Below are positions 8,849 through 15,999 of a DNA stretch of 16,855 bases, one piece after another; positions within the stretch are counted from its first letter, which is position 1; each line of letters opens with the position of its first letter. Position numbers and translations under genes: made by a program. The DNA comes from an uncultured Porphyromonadaceae bacterium (lineage in GTDB: Bacteria; Bacteroidota; Bacteroidia; Bacteroidales; Muribaculaceae). Under the pieces are notes generated by a model, which saw only the letters and a program-made list of their open reading frames with translations, was not told where the DNA came from and made no database searches. Location: the NCBI GenBank assembly GCA_900550025.1, contig URQP01000055.1, positions 1 through 16,855 on the forward strand. Reading direction: 5' to 3'.

Positions 8849-11149
8849 ATGAAAGAAGTTGTGGAAGATTATTTGCAACAACTAAACAAACAGCAATACG
8901 ATGCTGTGGTGTATGATGGTGGACCGTCTCTTGTTATCGCCGGTGCCGGCTCCGGTAAAACGCGTGTCCTTACAAACAAGATTATGTATCTTGTCAATCA
9001 CGGTTATGATCCGCGCCGTATTCTTGCCCTTACATTTACAAACAAAGCAGCAAAAGAAATGCGCGAGCGTATCGCTTCGTTATTCGGAGTGGAGGAAGCT
9101 TCTAAATTATGGATGGGTACGTTTCATTCCATGTTCTTGAAAATATTGCGGTTTAATACGGAAAGTATAGGATTCCGTCCGGATTTGACTATATATGATA
9201 CCTCCGATACTAAATCATTGCTTAAGACAATTATAAAAGAGTGGGAGCTTGATGATAAAAAATATCCGGTAAATGCTATTGCCTCTGCCATTTCTTCTGC
9301 TAAAAACTCGTTGTTGTCGCCAATTGATTATGCTAATGACGAAAGTCTGGTGAAGCGTGACATTTACAAGGAACGTCCACGGGTGGCTGAAATTTATTCT
9401 GAATACAGCAAGCGTTGCAAGAGGTCGAATGCAATGGACTTTGATGACATCCTGTATTATACCAATTATTTATTTAGAGACAATGAGGATATCCTGCGGA
9501 AATATCAGGATTTTTTCGAGTATATACTTGTCGACGAATATCAGGATACTAATTTTGCCCAGCATGCTATAATACGGCAATTATCGGCCGCCCGTATGCG
9601 GTTATGTGTTGTTGGTGACGATGCACAAAGTATTTATTCGTTCAGAGGCGCTAACATTCAAAATATCTTGCGGCTCAACCGGCAATATCCGGCATTGAAA
9701 ATATTCAAATTGGAACAAAACTACAGGTCGACGCAGACAATATTGAATGCAGCCAATAGCCTGATTGAAAAAAACACCCAGCAGATACCTAAACATATAT
9801 TTTCCGAGAACCCAAAAGGGGAGAAGATACCGGTGATAGAAGCATATTCCGATTTTGAGGAAAGCTATATTGTGGCGAATAAAATCGTTGAAATGAAGAT
9901 GTTGCAAAGTTGCAGCTATGCTGATTTTGCCATACTCTACCGGACAAATGCCCAATCGCGCGTATTCGAGGAGAACCTAAGGAAGCGTAATATTCCGTAT
10001 CGTATTTATGGCGGTCTTTCTTTTTACCAACGGAAGGAAGTAAAGGATGCAATCTGCTATTTCCGTATGACTGTCAATCCAGATGATGACGAAGCCTTGT
10101 GCCGTATTATCAATTATCCTGCAAGAGGAATAGGCGACAGGACTATTGCCAAATTACGGATGGCTGCGGCAAAAGGGAATGTAAGCATCTGGACTGTATT
10201 GAATGATTTAGAGTCATATGATGCTAAATTCAATTCCGGTACGGTTAAAAAACTTGATTCATTCAGGATGCTGGTAAAGGAGTGCATTGACTTTGGAACA
10301 GAGTCAGACGCTACGGCTCTCGCAGAACATATTTTTTCTAAATCGGAATTAGTAACATCTTTATATTCGGATTCTACGCCTGAAAATATCAGCCGTATAG
10401 AGAATTTGAATGAATTGCTTAACGCTGTGCAGCAGTTTGTCAAAGATAATGAGGAGGCAGGCGACACTCGCACATCAATGTCCGATTTCCTTTCTGTCGC
10501 ATCGTTGGCTACTGATCAGGACAATGATGACGATGATATTCCGAAAGTTACCCTGATGACTGTGCATGCCGCAAAAGGGCTGGAATTCAAGAACGTGTTT
10601 ATTGTCGGTGTGGAGGACGAGCTATTCCCTTCGCTCAGAAGTACAGACAGCATACAGGAACTGGAAGAGGAACGACGGTTGCTTTATGTAGCGATAACGA
10701 GAGCTAAGGAGCATTGCGTAATGACTTACGCTACATCGCGTTATCGTAACGGTCAGACTCATCCTTGTTCAATAAGCAGATTTATAAACGACATAGACCC
10801 TGCATTTATTAAAATATCAGGTTCTTATAAAAGGGATATTGACAGGAAATATGGCGGATACAGACGGTTGGAAAAACCTGCCAACCGGATGGAGAGCATA
10901 TTCAGGCAATCAACAATGAAACCGTTGGCGACGGTTAAAGATGGGGCGGATATTGCCGCAAATAATTCGAACTCATTGCAAGCGGGAGCTTTATATGTAG
11001 GAATGCGTGTCGGGCATTCCAGATTTGGTAATGGAGAAATATTGAAAATTGATGGAGCGGGTATCGATACAAAGGTGACAATACGTTTCGACAATGTTGG
11101 AACAAAAGTATTACTTACTAAATTTGCACAACTTTCAATTTTATCATAG
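8849..11149 (+). CDS. UvrD/PcrA/Rep-type superfamily 1 DNA helicase
   Basis: This 766-residue ATP-driven 3'-5' DNA helicase acts in repair and in clearing proteins from DNA. The motifs appear in order: Q motif QLNKQQYDAV (12-21), Walker A GAGSGKTR with Lys37, motif Ia TFTNKAAKEM, motif II DEYQDTN with Asp229-Glu230, motif III GDDAQSIYSFRGA, motif IV YRTNAQSR, motif V TVHAAKGLEF and motif VI YVAITRAKE. A short acidic stretch (DQDNDDDD) precedes motif V. After motif VI there is a linker and a final domain of about 50 residues (VGMRVGHSRFGNGEIL onward) that resembles the Tudor-like C-terminal domain of PcrA/UvrD, which in other bacteria contacts RNA polymerase. UvrD, PcrA and Rep cannot be separated by eye, so no symbol is given. 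It starts 5 bp after yeiH and ends 4 bp before nspC. It is complete and intact. Confidence 0.96.
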   Translation: MKEVVEDYLQQLNKQQYDAVVYDGGPSLVIAGAGSGKTRVLTNKIMYLVNHGYDPRRILALTFTNKAAKEMRERIASLFGVEEASKLWMGTFHSMFLKILRFNTESIGFRPDLTIYDTSDTKSLLKTIIKEWELDDKKYPVNAIASAISSAKNSLLSPIDYANDESLVKRDIYKERPRVAEIYSEYSKRCKRSNAMDFDDILYYTNYLFRDNEDILRKYQDFFEYILVDEYQDTNFAQHAIIRQLSAARMRLCVVGDDAQSIYSFRGANIQNILRLNRQYPALKIFKLEQNYRSTQTILNAANSLIEKNTQQIPKHIFSENPKGEKIPVIEAYSDFEESYIVANKIVEMKMLQSCSYADFAILYRTNAQSRVFEENLRKRNIPYRIYGGLSFYQRKEVKDAICYFRMTVNPDDDEALCRIINYPARGIGDRTIAKLRMAAAKGNVSIWTVLNDLESYDAKFNSGTVKKLDSFRMLVKECIDFGTESDATALAEHIFSKSELVTSLYSDSTPENISRIENLNELLNAVQQFVKDNEEAGDTRTSMSDFLSVASLATDQDNDDDDIPKVTLMTVHAAKGLEFKNVFIVGVEDELFPSLRSTDSIQELEEERRLLYVAITRAKEHCVMTYATSRYRNGQTHPCSISRFINDIDPAFIKISGSYKRDIDRKYGGYRRLEKPANRMESIFRQSTMKPLATVKDGADIAANNSNSLQAGALYVGMRVGHSRFGNGEILKIDGAGIDTKVTIRFDNVGTKVLLTKFAQLSILS

Positions 11150-11153
11150 CATA

Positions 11154-12299
11154 ATGGATATAAAAACACCGTATTATATTGTGTATGAAGACAAATTGCG
11201 TAAGAATTTGTCGTTAATCAAACGTGTGGAAGAGCAGGCGAATGTGAAAATCATAATGGCGTTCAAGGCTAACGCTTTATGGAAAACGTTTCGTATAATT
11301 TCCGAATATTGCAAGTCGTCAACGGCAAGTTCCCTGAATGAAATGCAGCTTTCACTTGAAGAATTGGGCGGTGACGTACACGCTTATTGTCCGGTCTATA
11401 CAGACGATACTATTCGTAAATTTATAGAGGGCTGCTCGCATATCACATTCAATTCGGTTTCTCAATTCCTGAAATATAAACCTTTGGTTGACGAATTCAA
11501 TTGCAAATCAGGCGGTAAATTTGTCAGCTGTGGTATAAGAATTAATCCTGAATGCTCTGTCATTGAGACTGATATATATAATCCATGCATGCCCGGTTCG
11601 CGTTTCGGTGTAACTGTTGATGAACTGTCGCAAGGCTTGCCGGAAGGCGTAGAAGGTTTGCATTTTCATGCTTTGTGCGAGTCCGACTCTTATGATTTGG
11701 AAAAAATATTGACGGCTGTAGATGATAAATTCGGCCGGTTTCTTCTGAATGTCAAGTGGCTGAATATGGGTGGCGGGCATCTGATGACACGTGAGGGGTA
11801 CGATGTTGAGCACCTTATATCTTTACTCAAGGATTTTAACGCTAAATACCCTAACCTTCAATTGATTCTTGAACCGGGGAGCGCATTTACATGGAGAACC
11901 GGAGACCTTGTGGCGACTGTGCTTGATGTTGTGGAGAATCATAATATAAAGACTGCGATAATCGACGCTTCTTTTGCATGCCATATGCCGGATTGTCTGG
12001 AAATGCCATATCAGCCCAAAATCACATCAGCCTTGCCTGAAGTGGATTTGTCTAAGCCGACCTATCGCATTGGTGGAAATTCTTGCCTTAGCGGTGATTT
12101 TATTGGAGATTGGAGTTTTAACGAGGAACTAAAGCCGGGGGATAAGCTTGTATTCGAAGACATGAATCATTATACGACTGTTAAAACCAATATGTTTAAT
12201 GGAATACAACATCCTTCCATGTTGTTACGGCATTCAGACGGTTTCATAGAAGTTTTAAGGGAGTTTACATACGCGGATTATAAGAGCAGGATGGATTGA
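11154..12299 (+). CDS. nspC: carboxynorspermidine/carboxyspermidine decarboxylase
   Basis: NspC is a pyridoxal-phosphate enzyme of the alanine racemase-like fold. It decarboxylates carboxyspermidine or carboxynorspermidine to spermidine or norspermidine in the cytoplasm. The 381-residue length fits the family (about 375-400). Visible features are the cofactor lysine Lys38 in MAFKANALWKTF, TASSLNE, HFHALCE around His170-His172, the glycine loop WLNMGGGHLMTR, EPGSAF at 240, and the C-terminal CLSGDFIGD with Cys311, which in this fold reaches the partner subunit's active site. The start chosen is the ATG at 11154, 4 bp after the helicase stop; an in-frame ATG 60 bases upstream lies inside the helicase gene and adds a tail with no family resemblance. 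The partner dehydrogenase that makes the carboxy-polyamine is not in the window. The gene is followed after 2 bp by an ATP-grasp gene. Confidence 0.93.
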   Translation: MDIKTPYYIVYEDKLRKNLSLIKRVEEQANVKIIMAFKANALWKTFRIISEYCKSSTASSLNEMQLSLEELGGDVHAYCPVYTDDTIRKFIEGCSHITFNSVSQFLKYKPLVDEFNCKSGGKFVSCGIRINPECSVIETDIYNPCMPGSRFGVTVDELSQGLPEGVEGLHFHALCESDSYDLEKILTAVDDKFGRFLLNVKWLNMGGGHLMTREGYDVEHLISLLKDFNAKYPNLQLILEPGSAFTWRTGDLVATVLDVVENHNIKTAIIDASFACHMPDCLEMPYQPKITSALPEVDLSKPTYRIGGNSCLSGDFIGDWSFNEELKPGDKLVFEDMNHYTTVKTNMFNGIQHPSMLLRHSDGFIEVLREFTYADYKSRMD

Positions 12300-12301
12300 C
12301 A

Positions 12302-13456
12302 ATGGCGCAATTGTTTGTGTTTAATCCTGAGAATGATTTGTCATTGGCTTGTGGAGAGCCAAATTTTACGCCTCCGGCAATGGCAAGAAAAATCAAAAGA
12401 GATTTACAATTGATTCAGATCTGGCTGTGTGAGGATGGCTATGTATATTCTACTTGTGATGAAATAAATGCTTGTTTCGTAGAGCGTGCTAAATCTTGTT
12501 TCTCTGATATGGGAAATATCCGTCTGTATGACGGAAAAGCTGATATAAATAAGTTTTCGCCATGGGGTTGGAGCCGCTCTGTTATTTCGGAGATAAGAAA
12601 GAATTTCTCACATTTGCCGAATGTCGATGTCGAGGGAATTCGGATGTTGTCGCATAGAAAGACGGCTGTCTTTATATGCGAATATTTGAAAAACAATTTA
12701 TCGGAAGCAAAATCAATACCAATCCCCATAGTTTGTAATGATGAAAAAGCTGTGATTGAAGCGATAAATACTTTTGGTGCATGTATGGTGAAGGCTCCAT
12801 GGTCGGGGAGCGGTAAAGGTGTTTTCCGGGTGGATAATAAAAACTATAGGGTATACTCTAATTGGATACGTAGCGTGATACAGAAACAGGGTTCTGTGGT
12901 GTGCGAGAGATTTTTAGACAAAGTTCAGGATTTTGCGTTGGAATTTTATTCTGATGGAAAATCTGTCAAATATGTAGGGCCTTCGATTTTTTTCAATAAT
13001 TCACGGTTCTCTTATGAAAAAGCGATAGTCGCTTCGTCGGATATTTTGGAATTCCAGTTACTAAAATTTATGTCCGGTCATTATTTTGAGCGTCTAAAAA
13101 ACGTATTGCTATCAGTCTTGGAACAGCTTGTTCCGAATACGTACACGGGCTACTTCGGCGTGGATATGCTTGTGTATGAAGAATTTGGCGAATTTCATAT
13201 TATGCCTTGCGTCGAATTGAATCTGAGGATGACTATGGGACTGATTGCTAATCGTTTGGGAGAGCATATCCTTGAGCATGGGAAGGTTGGGGAAATGTCG
13301 GTGTTATGGCATAATGATATGGATAGCCTTCAGAGGCATATCGATTCGATGAAAAAGCCCGTCATAGAAAATGGCAGGCTTAAATCCGGCTCTCTGCTTC
13401 TTGCTCCAATATACCCTGACTCAAATTATACGGCAACTCTGACTGTCGTAGATTAA
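12302..13456 (+). CDS. ATP-grasp domain protein of unknown substrate
   Basis: I do not recognise a named enzyme. The 384-residue protein has no signal peptide or membrane segment. It opens with FNPENDLSLACGEPNFTPP, which resembles a nucleotide- or substrate-binding front domain. The middle has the ATP-grasp glycine-rich loop VKAPWSGSGKGVF, with Lys164 as the expected ATP lysine. Later MPCVELNLRMTMG places Glu305 and Asn307 in the E-x-N pattern of ATP-grasp metal ligands, with Arg309 after them. Such folds join a carboxylate to an amine or thiol through an acyl-phosphate. The gene follows nspC by 2 bp and must be co-transcribed, so a role in polyamine or amino-acid conjugation is possible but unproven. 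I chose ATG 12302 over a TTG at 12296 that overlaps the nspC stop. Its stop codon overlaps that of maf on the other strand. Confidence 0.8.
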   Translation: MAQLFVFNPENDLSLACGEPNFTPPAMARKIKRDLQLIQIWLCEDGYVYSTCDEINACFVERAKSCFSDMGNIRLYDGKADINKFSPWGWSRSVISEIRKNFSHLPNVDVEGIRMLSHRKTAVFICEYLKNNLSEAKSIPIPIVCNDEKAVIEAINTFGACMVKAPWSGSGKGVFRVDNKNYRVYSNWIRSVIQKQGSVVCERFLDKVQDFALEFYSDGKSVKYVGPSIFFNNSRFSYEKAIVASSDILEFQLLKFMSGHYFERLKNVLLSVLEQLVPNTYTGYFGVDMLVYEEFGEFHIMPCVELNLRMTMGLIANRLGEHILEHGKVGEMSVLWHNDMDSLQRHIDSMKKPVIENGRLKSGSLLLAPIYPDSNYTATLTVVD

Positions 13457-14034
13457 AAATTTTTCAATTCTTGGTATAGACGTTGGATAGGTAGTCCCAT
13501 CACATTATAGTAGCTTCCTGAAATATATTCAACACCTATATAGCCAATCCATTCTTGTATGCCGTATGCGCCTGCCTTATCAAACGGTTTGTATTTGTCG
13601 ACATAATACTTAATCTCGTCATTGTCGAGCGTGGCGAATCTTACTTTTGTGGAAACAGAAAATGCCGTGGTTTTCTTTTTTGTAGTCAATGCCACTCCGG
13701 TTATTACTTGATGCGTTTTCCCGGAGAGGAGTGACAGCATTTCATGGGCTTCGCATTCATTACACGGTTTACCCATAACCAAGCCATTGCATACCACTAT
13801 GGTGTCGGCTGTGATTATAAGATGATTGCTGTCCGCCAACACTTTATATGCTTCCGATTTCTTTTTTGCGATGAACAATGCGGTTTCTTCCGCAGGAAGA
13901 TTTTCCGGATACGACTCGTCTATGCCGTCAATACATTTTACGGTAAAAGGCAAGCCTAAGCCGCCAAGCAGTTCGCGACGGCGTGGAGAGCCGCTGGCCA
14001 ATATTATTTCGTAATTATTTAAATTGTCAAGCAT
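13453..14034 (-). CDS. maf: Maf-family nucleoside triphosphate pyrophosphatase
   Basis: Maf proteins hydrolyse non-canonical and some canonical nucleoside triphosphates (dTTP, UTP, modified bases) to monophosphate and pyrophosphate, and affect septation when overproduced in some bacteria. The 193-residue protein is of normal family length. Motifs seen are ASGSPRRRELL (13-23), the metal-region segment DESYPENLPAEE and KKKSEA, ITADTIV with Asp77 as the expected catalytic acid, GKP, LSGKTHQVITG, and the C-terminal GAYGIQEW and GSYYNVMGLP. The pattern resembles the dTTP/UTP-type (YhdE) more than the m7GTP-type (YceF), but I would not press this. It is the last gene of a four-gene operon, 18 bp after kdsC. 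It runs tail to tail into the ATP-grasp gene, with the two stop codons sharing four bases. Confidence 0.94.
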   Translation of the reverse strand: MLDNLNNYEIILASGSPRRRELLGGLGLPFTVKCIDGIDESYPENLPAEETALFIAKKKSEAYKVLADSNHLIITADTIVVCNGLVMGKPCNECEAHEMLSLLSGKTHQVITGVALTTKKKTTAFSVSTKVRFATLDNDEIKYYVDKYKPFDKAGAYGIQEWIGYIGVEYISGSYYNVMGLPIQRLYQELKNF

Positions 14035-14052
14035 CTTTTTCGTATGTTAATT

Positions 14053-14577
14053 TTACCATCCAAATGCCTTTTTATCAGCAATCCACTTGCCTTGCGCTTT
14101 CATTACCGTTTCGATTATTTCACGTCCGCATCCTTCGCCGCCTTTATATGGAGAAATATATTTTGCGATTGTAAGTACATCGTTGGCTGCATCCGCTGGA
14201 GCGACTGGCAGCCCGGCACGAAGCATTATTTCCATATCCGGTATGTCATCTCCCATAAACATCACTTCCTCGTCCGTAAGGTTATGTTTTTCCAGCCATT
14301 TTTCATAGATAGGCAGTTTTATGTCTGCTCCTAAAAATATGTCAGAAACGCCAAGGCTTGTGAAACGCTTTCTGACTGCATCAGTCTTTCCCCCCGTTAT
14401 TATTGCTAACGGATAACCGGATTTTACTGCATATTGGATGGCATAGCCGTCTTTTATGTTAATCATTCTCATAGGCTCTCCGCTTGGATGTAAAGGAATT
14501 GTGGAAGTGGAAAGCACTCCGTCAACGTCGAAAGCAAAGGCTTTTATTTTTGATAAGTCGTATGATATCCCGCTCAT
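14053..14577 (-). CDS. kdsC: KdsC-type HAD phosphatase (Kdo-8-phosphate phosphatase)
   Basis: The enzyme removes phosphate from 3-deoxy-D-manno-octulosonate 8-phosphate to give Kdo, needed for the inner core of lipopolysaccharide. At 174 residues it is a capless C0-type HAD phosphatase of the usual KdsC size, expected to form a tetramer. The HAD motifs are clear: FDVDGV with nucleophile Asp17 and Asp19, ITGG with Thr61, Lys87 in ADIKLP, and MGDDIPD with Asp110 and Asp111. The C-terminal GGEGCGREIIE matches the KdsC tail that reaches a neighbouring active site. Related YrbI-like proteins act on other sugar acids such as KDN-9-phosphate, so the substrate is likely rather than certain. Its ATG overlaps the stop of the upstream DUF2520 gene as ATGA, which suggests coupled translation. 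Other Kdo genes (kdsA, kdsB, kdsD) are not in the window. Confidence 0.92.
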   Translation of the reverse strand: MSGISYDLSKIKAFAFDVDGVLSTSTIPLHPSGEPMRMINIKDGYAIQYAVKSGYPLAIITGGKTDAVRKRFTSLGVSDIFLGADIKLPIYEKWLEKHNLTDEEVMFMGDDIPDMEIMLRAGLPVAPADAANDVLTIAKYISPYKGGEGCGREIIETVMKAQGKWIADKKAFGW

Positions 14578-15341
14578 TTGTTATATCGTTTTAATATAGC
14601 ATTTGATAATAATTCGTAAATGTCTTTTTCTTCTCCGTCAAGTATTGACAGGTGATTTGCAACAATGTCTGTATCTCCACGGTAAGCCGGTCCTGTCTGT
14701 GCATTGTCGGGCGTTGTTACTGTGGCTTTTCTTGTGGTTTCCTTAATTAATGGAATTAATACGGAAAATGGGATGTTGTCTTTTTTTAGTAAGTCATTGG
14801 CTATTGAATACATATAATTAGTAAAATTGCACGCAAAAACTGCGGCAATATGCAGCTTCTTGCGCAATTCACTATCAGCATAATATATATGCTGCGACAT
14901 CATTTTTGCCAGACTGTAAATCTTATCGGATACCTCTTTGTCTGATCCTTCAACAAAAAAAGAAACTTCATCCATTTTAATGTCAACATTTTTTGAGAAT
15001 GTTTGCAATGGATACAGTACTCCATTTTGCGGAAATGATTTGTCGAAAACATCCCGCGGTATGCTGCCTGATGTGTGTATCCATAAAGCGTTTTTCTTAG
15101 AATCCGGCACATCTTGCAAAAAAGACATTATGGCATCGTCTTTGATGGACACGATATAGGCATCCGCGTCAATTAATTTTTCTGCGGAATCTGTTGCCAA
15201 GCAGCTATCTGATATTTGTTTTGCCAGAAATAGGGCGTTTCTTATGTCGCGGCTGAATATCTGTACCACATCGCATTTATCAGACAGTGCCAATGCCAAA
15301 TGCGTGGCGACATTCCCGCTGCCTATTATTACTATTCTCAT
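14574..15341 (-). CDS. Rossmann-fold DUF2520 protein
   Basis: This is a two-domain protein of 255 residues related to ProC-like and F420-dependent NADP oxidoreductases. The N-terminal Rossmann domain starts MRIVIIGSGNVATHLA, with the dinucleotide-binding G-x-G-x-x-A at Gly7, Gly9 and Ala12. HTSGS lies near residue 103. The helical C-terminal part carries the DUF2520 pattern AAVFACNFTNYMYSIA followed by DNAQTGPAYRGD. A reductase or dehydrogenase using NAD(P) is implied by the fold, but no substrate has been established that I know of. The start is set at the ATG whose bases 15341-15339 overlap the nitroreductase stop as ATGA. An in-frame ATG 45 bases earlier would put an unrelated tail before the beta-strand of the Rossmann fold. 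Its own stop overlaps the kdsC start in the same way, so all three genes are tightly coupled. Confidence 0.88.
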   Translation of the reverse strand: MRIVIIGSGNVATHLALALSDKCDVVQIFSRDIRNALFLAKQISDSCLATDSAEKLIDADAYIVSIKDDAIMSFLQDVPDSKKNALWIHTSGSIPRDVFDKSFPQNGVLYPLQTFSKNVDIKMDEVSFFVEGSDKEVSDKIYSLAKMMSQHIYYADSELRKKLHIAAVFACNFTNYMYSIANDLLKKDNIPFSVLIPLIKETTRKATVTTPDNAQTGPAYRGDTDIVANHLSILDGEEKDIYELLSNAILKRYNK

Positions 15342-15877
15342 TCCTCTGTCCGCCATTTGCCTATATGTATTTTTTCCCATTTGCATTTTTCAGGATCGTA
15401 CGGTTTACGCTCTTCTGCCTTTTTGCCGAAAGTCATGATGCAAAGCACCCTCATACCTTCTGGAATAGAAAGCAGATTCCTGATGTATTCTTCGGACGAA
15501 GAACCGTCCTCACGCAATCGGTTGGCAATTTGTACCCAACAACTACCCAAACCGCAGTCTTCTGCTTGCAATTGCATCAATATTGCGGCAATAGAAGCGT
15601 CTTCAACCCAGCAATCGCTTATTGCGGGATCGCTTGTTACCACAACAGCCAATGGACAGGTTTCTATTGGTTTTGTCCCGAAATCCTTGCATTTTGCCAA
15701 TTTTGCCAAAGTGTCTTTGTCTTCGACCACAACAAATTGGCAAGGCATTTTCCCTTTCGATGAAGGGGCTACTAATGCGGTTTCAAGTATAAGTTTCACA
15801 CTCTCCGGAGAAATCTGTTCTTCGGAATATTTCCTGATACTTCTTCTATTCAATATCAATTCATGTAAATTTCTCAT
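15338..15877 (-). CDS. nitroreductase-family flavoprotein
   Basis: This 179-residue protein belongs to the FMN-dependent nitroreductase fold, whose members reduce nitro compounds, quinones or other small molecules with NAD(P)H. The start motif NRRSIRKYSEE (residues 10-20), with basic residues that contact the FMN phosphate, is diagnostic. Further matches are LETALVAPSSKGKMPCQFVVV, DASIAAILMQLQAEDCGLGSCWVQ and a late VLCIMTFGKKAEERKPY. It has no signal peptide and is cytoplasmic. The family is broad, so the physiological substrate cannot be named. It is the first gene of the minus-strand operon that runs into DUF2520, kdsC and maf. The 122-bp gap to the divergent ROK kinase must contain its promoter, but I see only a weak candidate there. 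The final codons overlap the next start as ATGA. Confidence 0.9.
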   Translation of the reverse strand: MRNLHELILNRRSIRKYSEEQISPESVKLILETALVAPSSKGKMPCQFVVVEDKDTLAKLAKCKDFGTKPIETCPLAVVVTSDPAISDCWVEDASIAAILMQLQAEDCGLGSCWVQIANRLREDGSSSEEYIRNLLSIPEGMRVLCIMTFGKKAEERKPYDPEKCKWEKIHIGKWRTEE

Positions 15878-15938
15878 ATAATACAGGATTTATGGTGTAA
15901 AATTAATAAACATATGGAAATAAAAAAAGTGAAATGCT

Positions 15939-15968
15939 TTTGTGTTTTGAAGTTTAATTCTACCTTTG
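15939..15968 (+). promoter_or_regulatory. Bacteroidota-type promoter for the ROK kinase
   Basis: TTTG (15939-15942) and TACCTTTG (15961-15968) match the -33 and -7 boxes, with an 18-bp gap. Transcription would start near 15973, about 27 nt before the ATG at 16000. The region between has no Shine-Dalgarno, as usual for the phylum. Confidence 0.78.
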
Positions 15969-15999
15969 TGGAAATATTTCTATCTTAAAATAATATATT

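Noticed and set aside
8297..8881. 194-codon minus-strand open frame opposite yeiH
   Set aside because: It is long, but its composition mirrors the membrane protein on the other strand and no domain is visible. The yeiH frame has family motifs and a promoter.
11094..11153. Upstream ATG extending NspC by 20 residues
   Set aside because: The extension lies inside the helicase coding sequence and does not resemble NspC N-termini; the ATG at 11154 gives the normal family length.
15300..15881. 193-codon plus-strand open frame opposite the nitroreductase gene
   Set aside because: The minus-strand nitroreductase has clear FMN-binding motifs and operon overlaps; the plus-strand frame has none.
15907..15914. 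Minus-strand TATGTTTA as a -7 box for the nitroreductase operon
   Set aside because: It misses the final G of TAnnTTTG and has no TTTG-like partner at the right distance, so it is too weak to list as a promoter.
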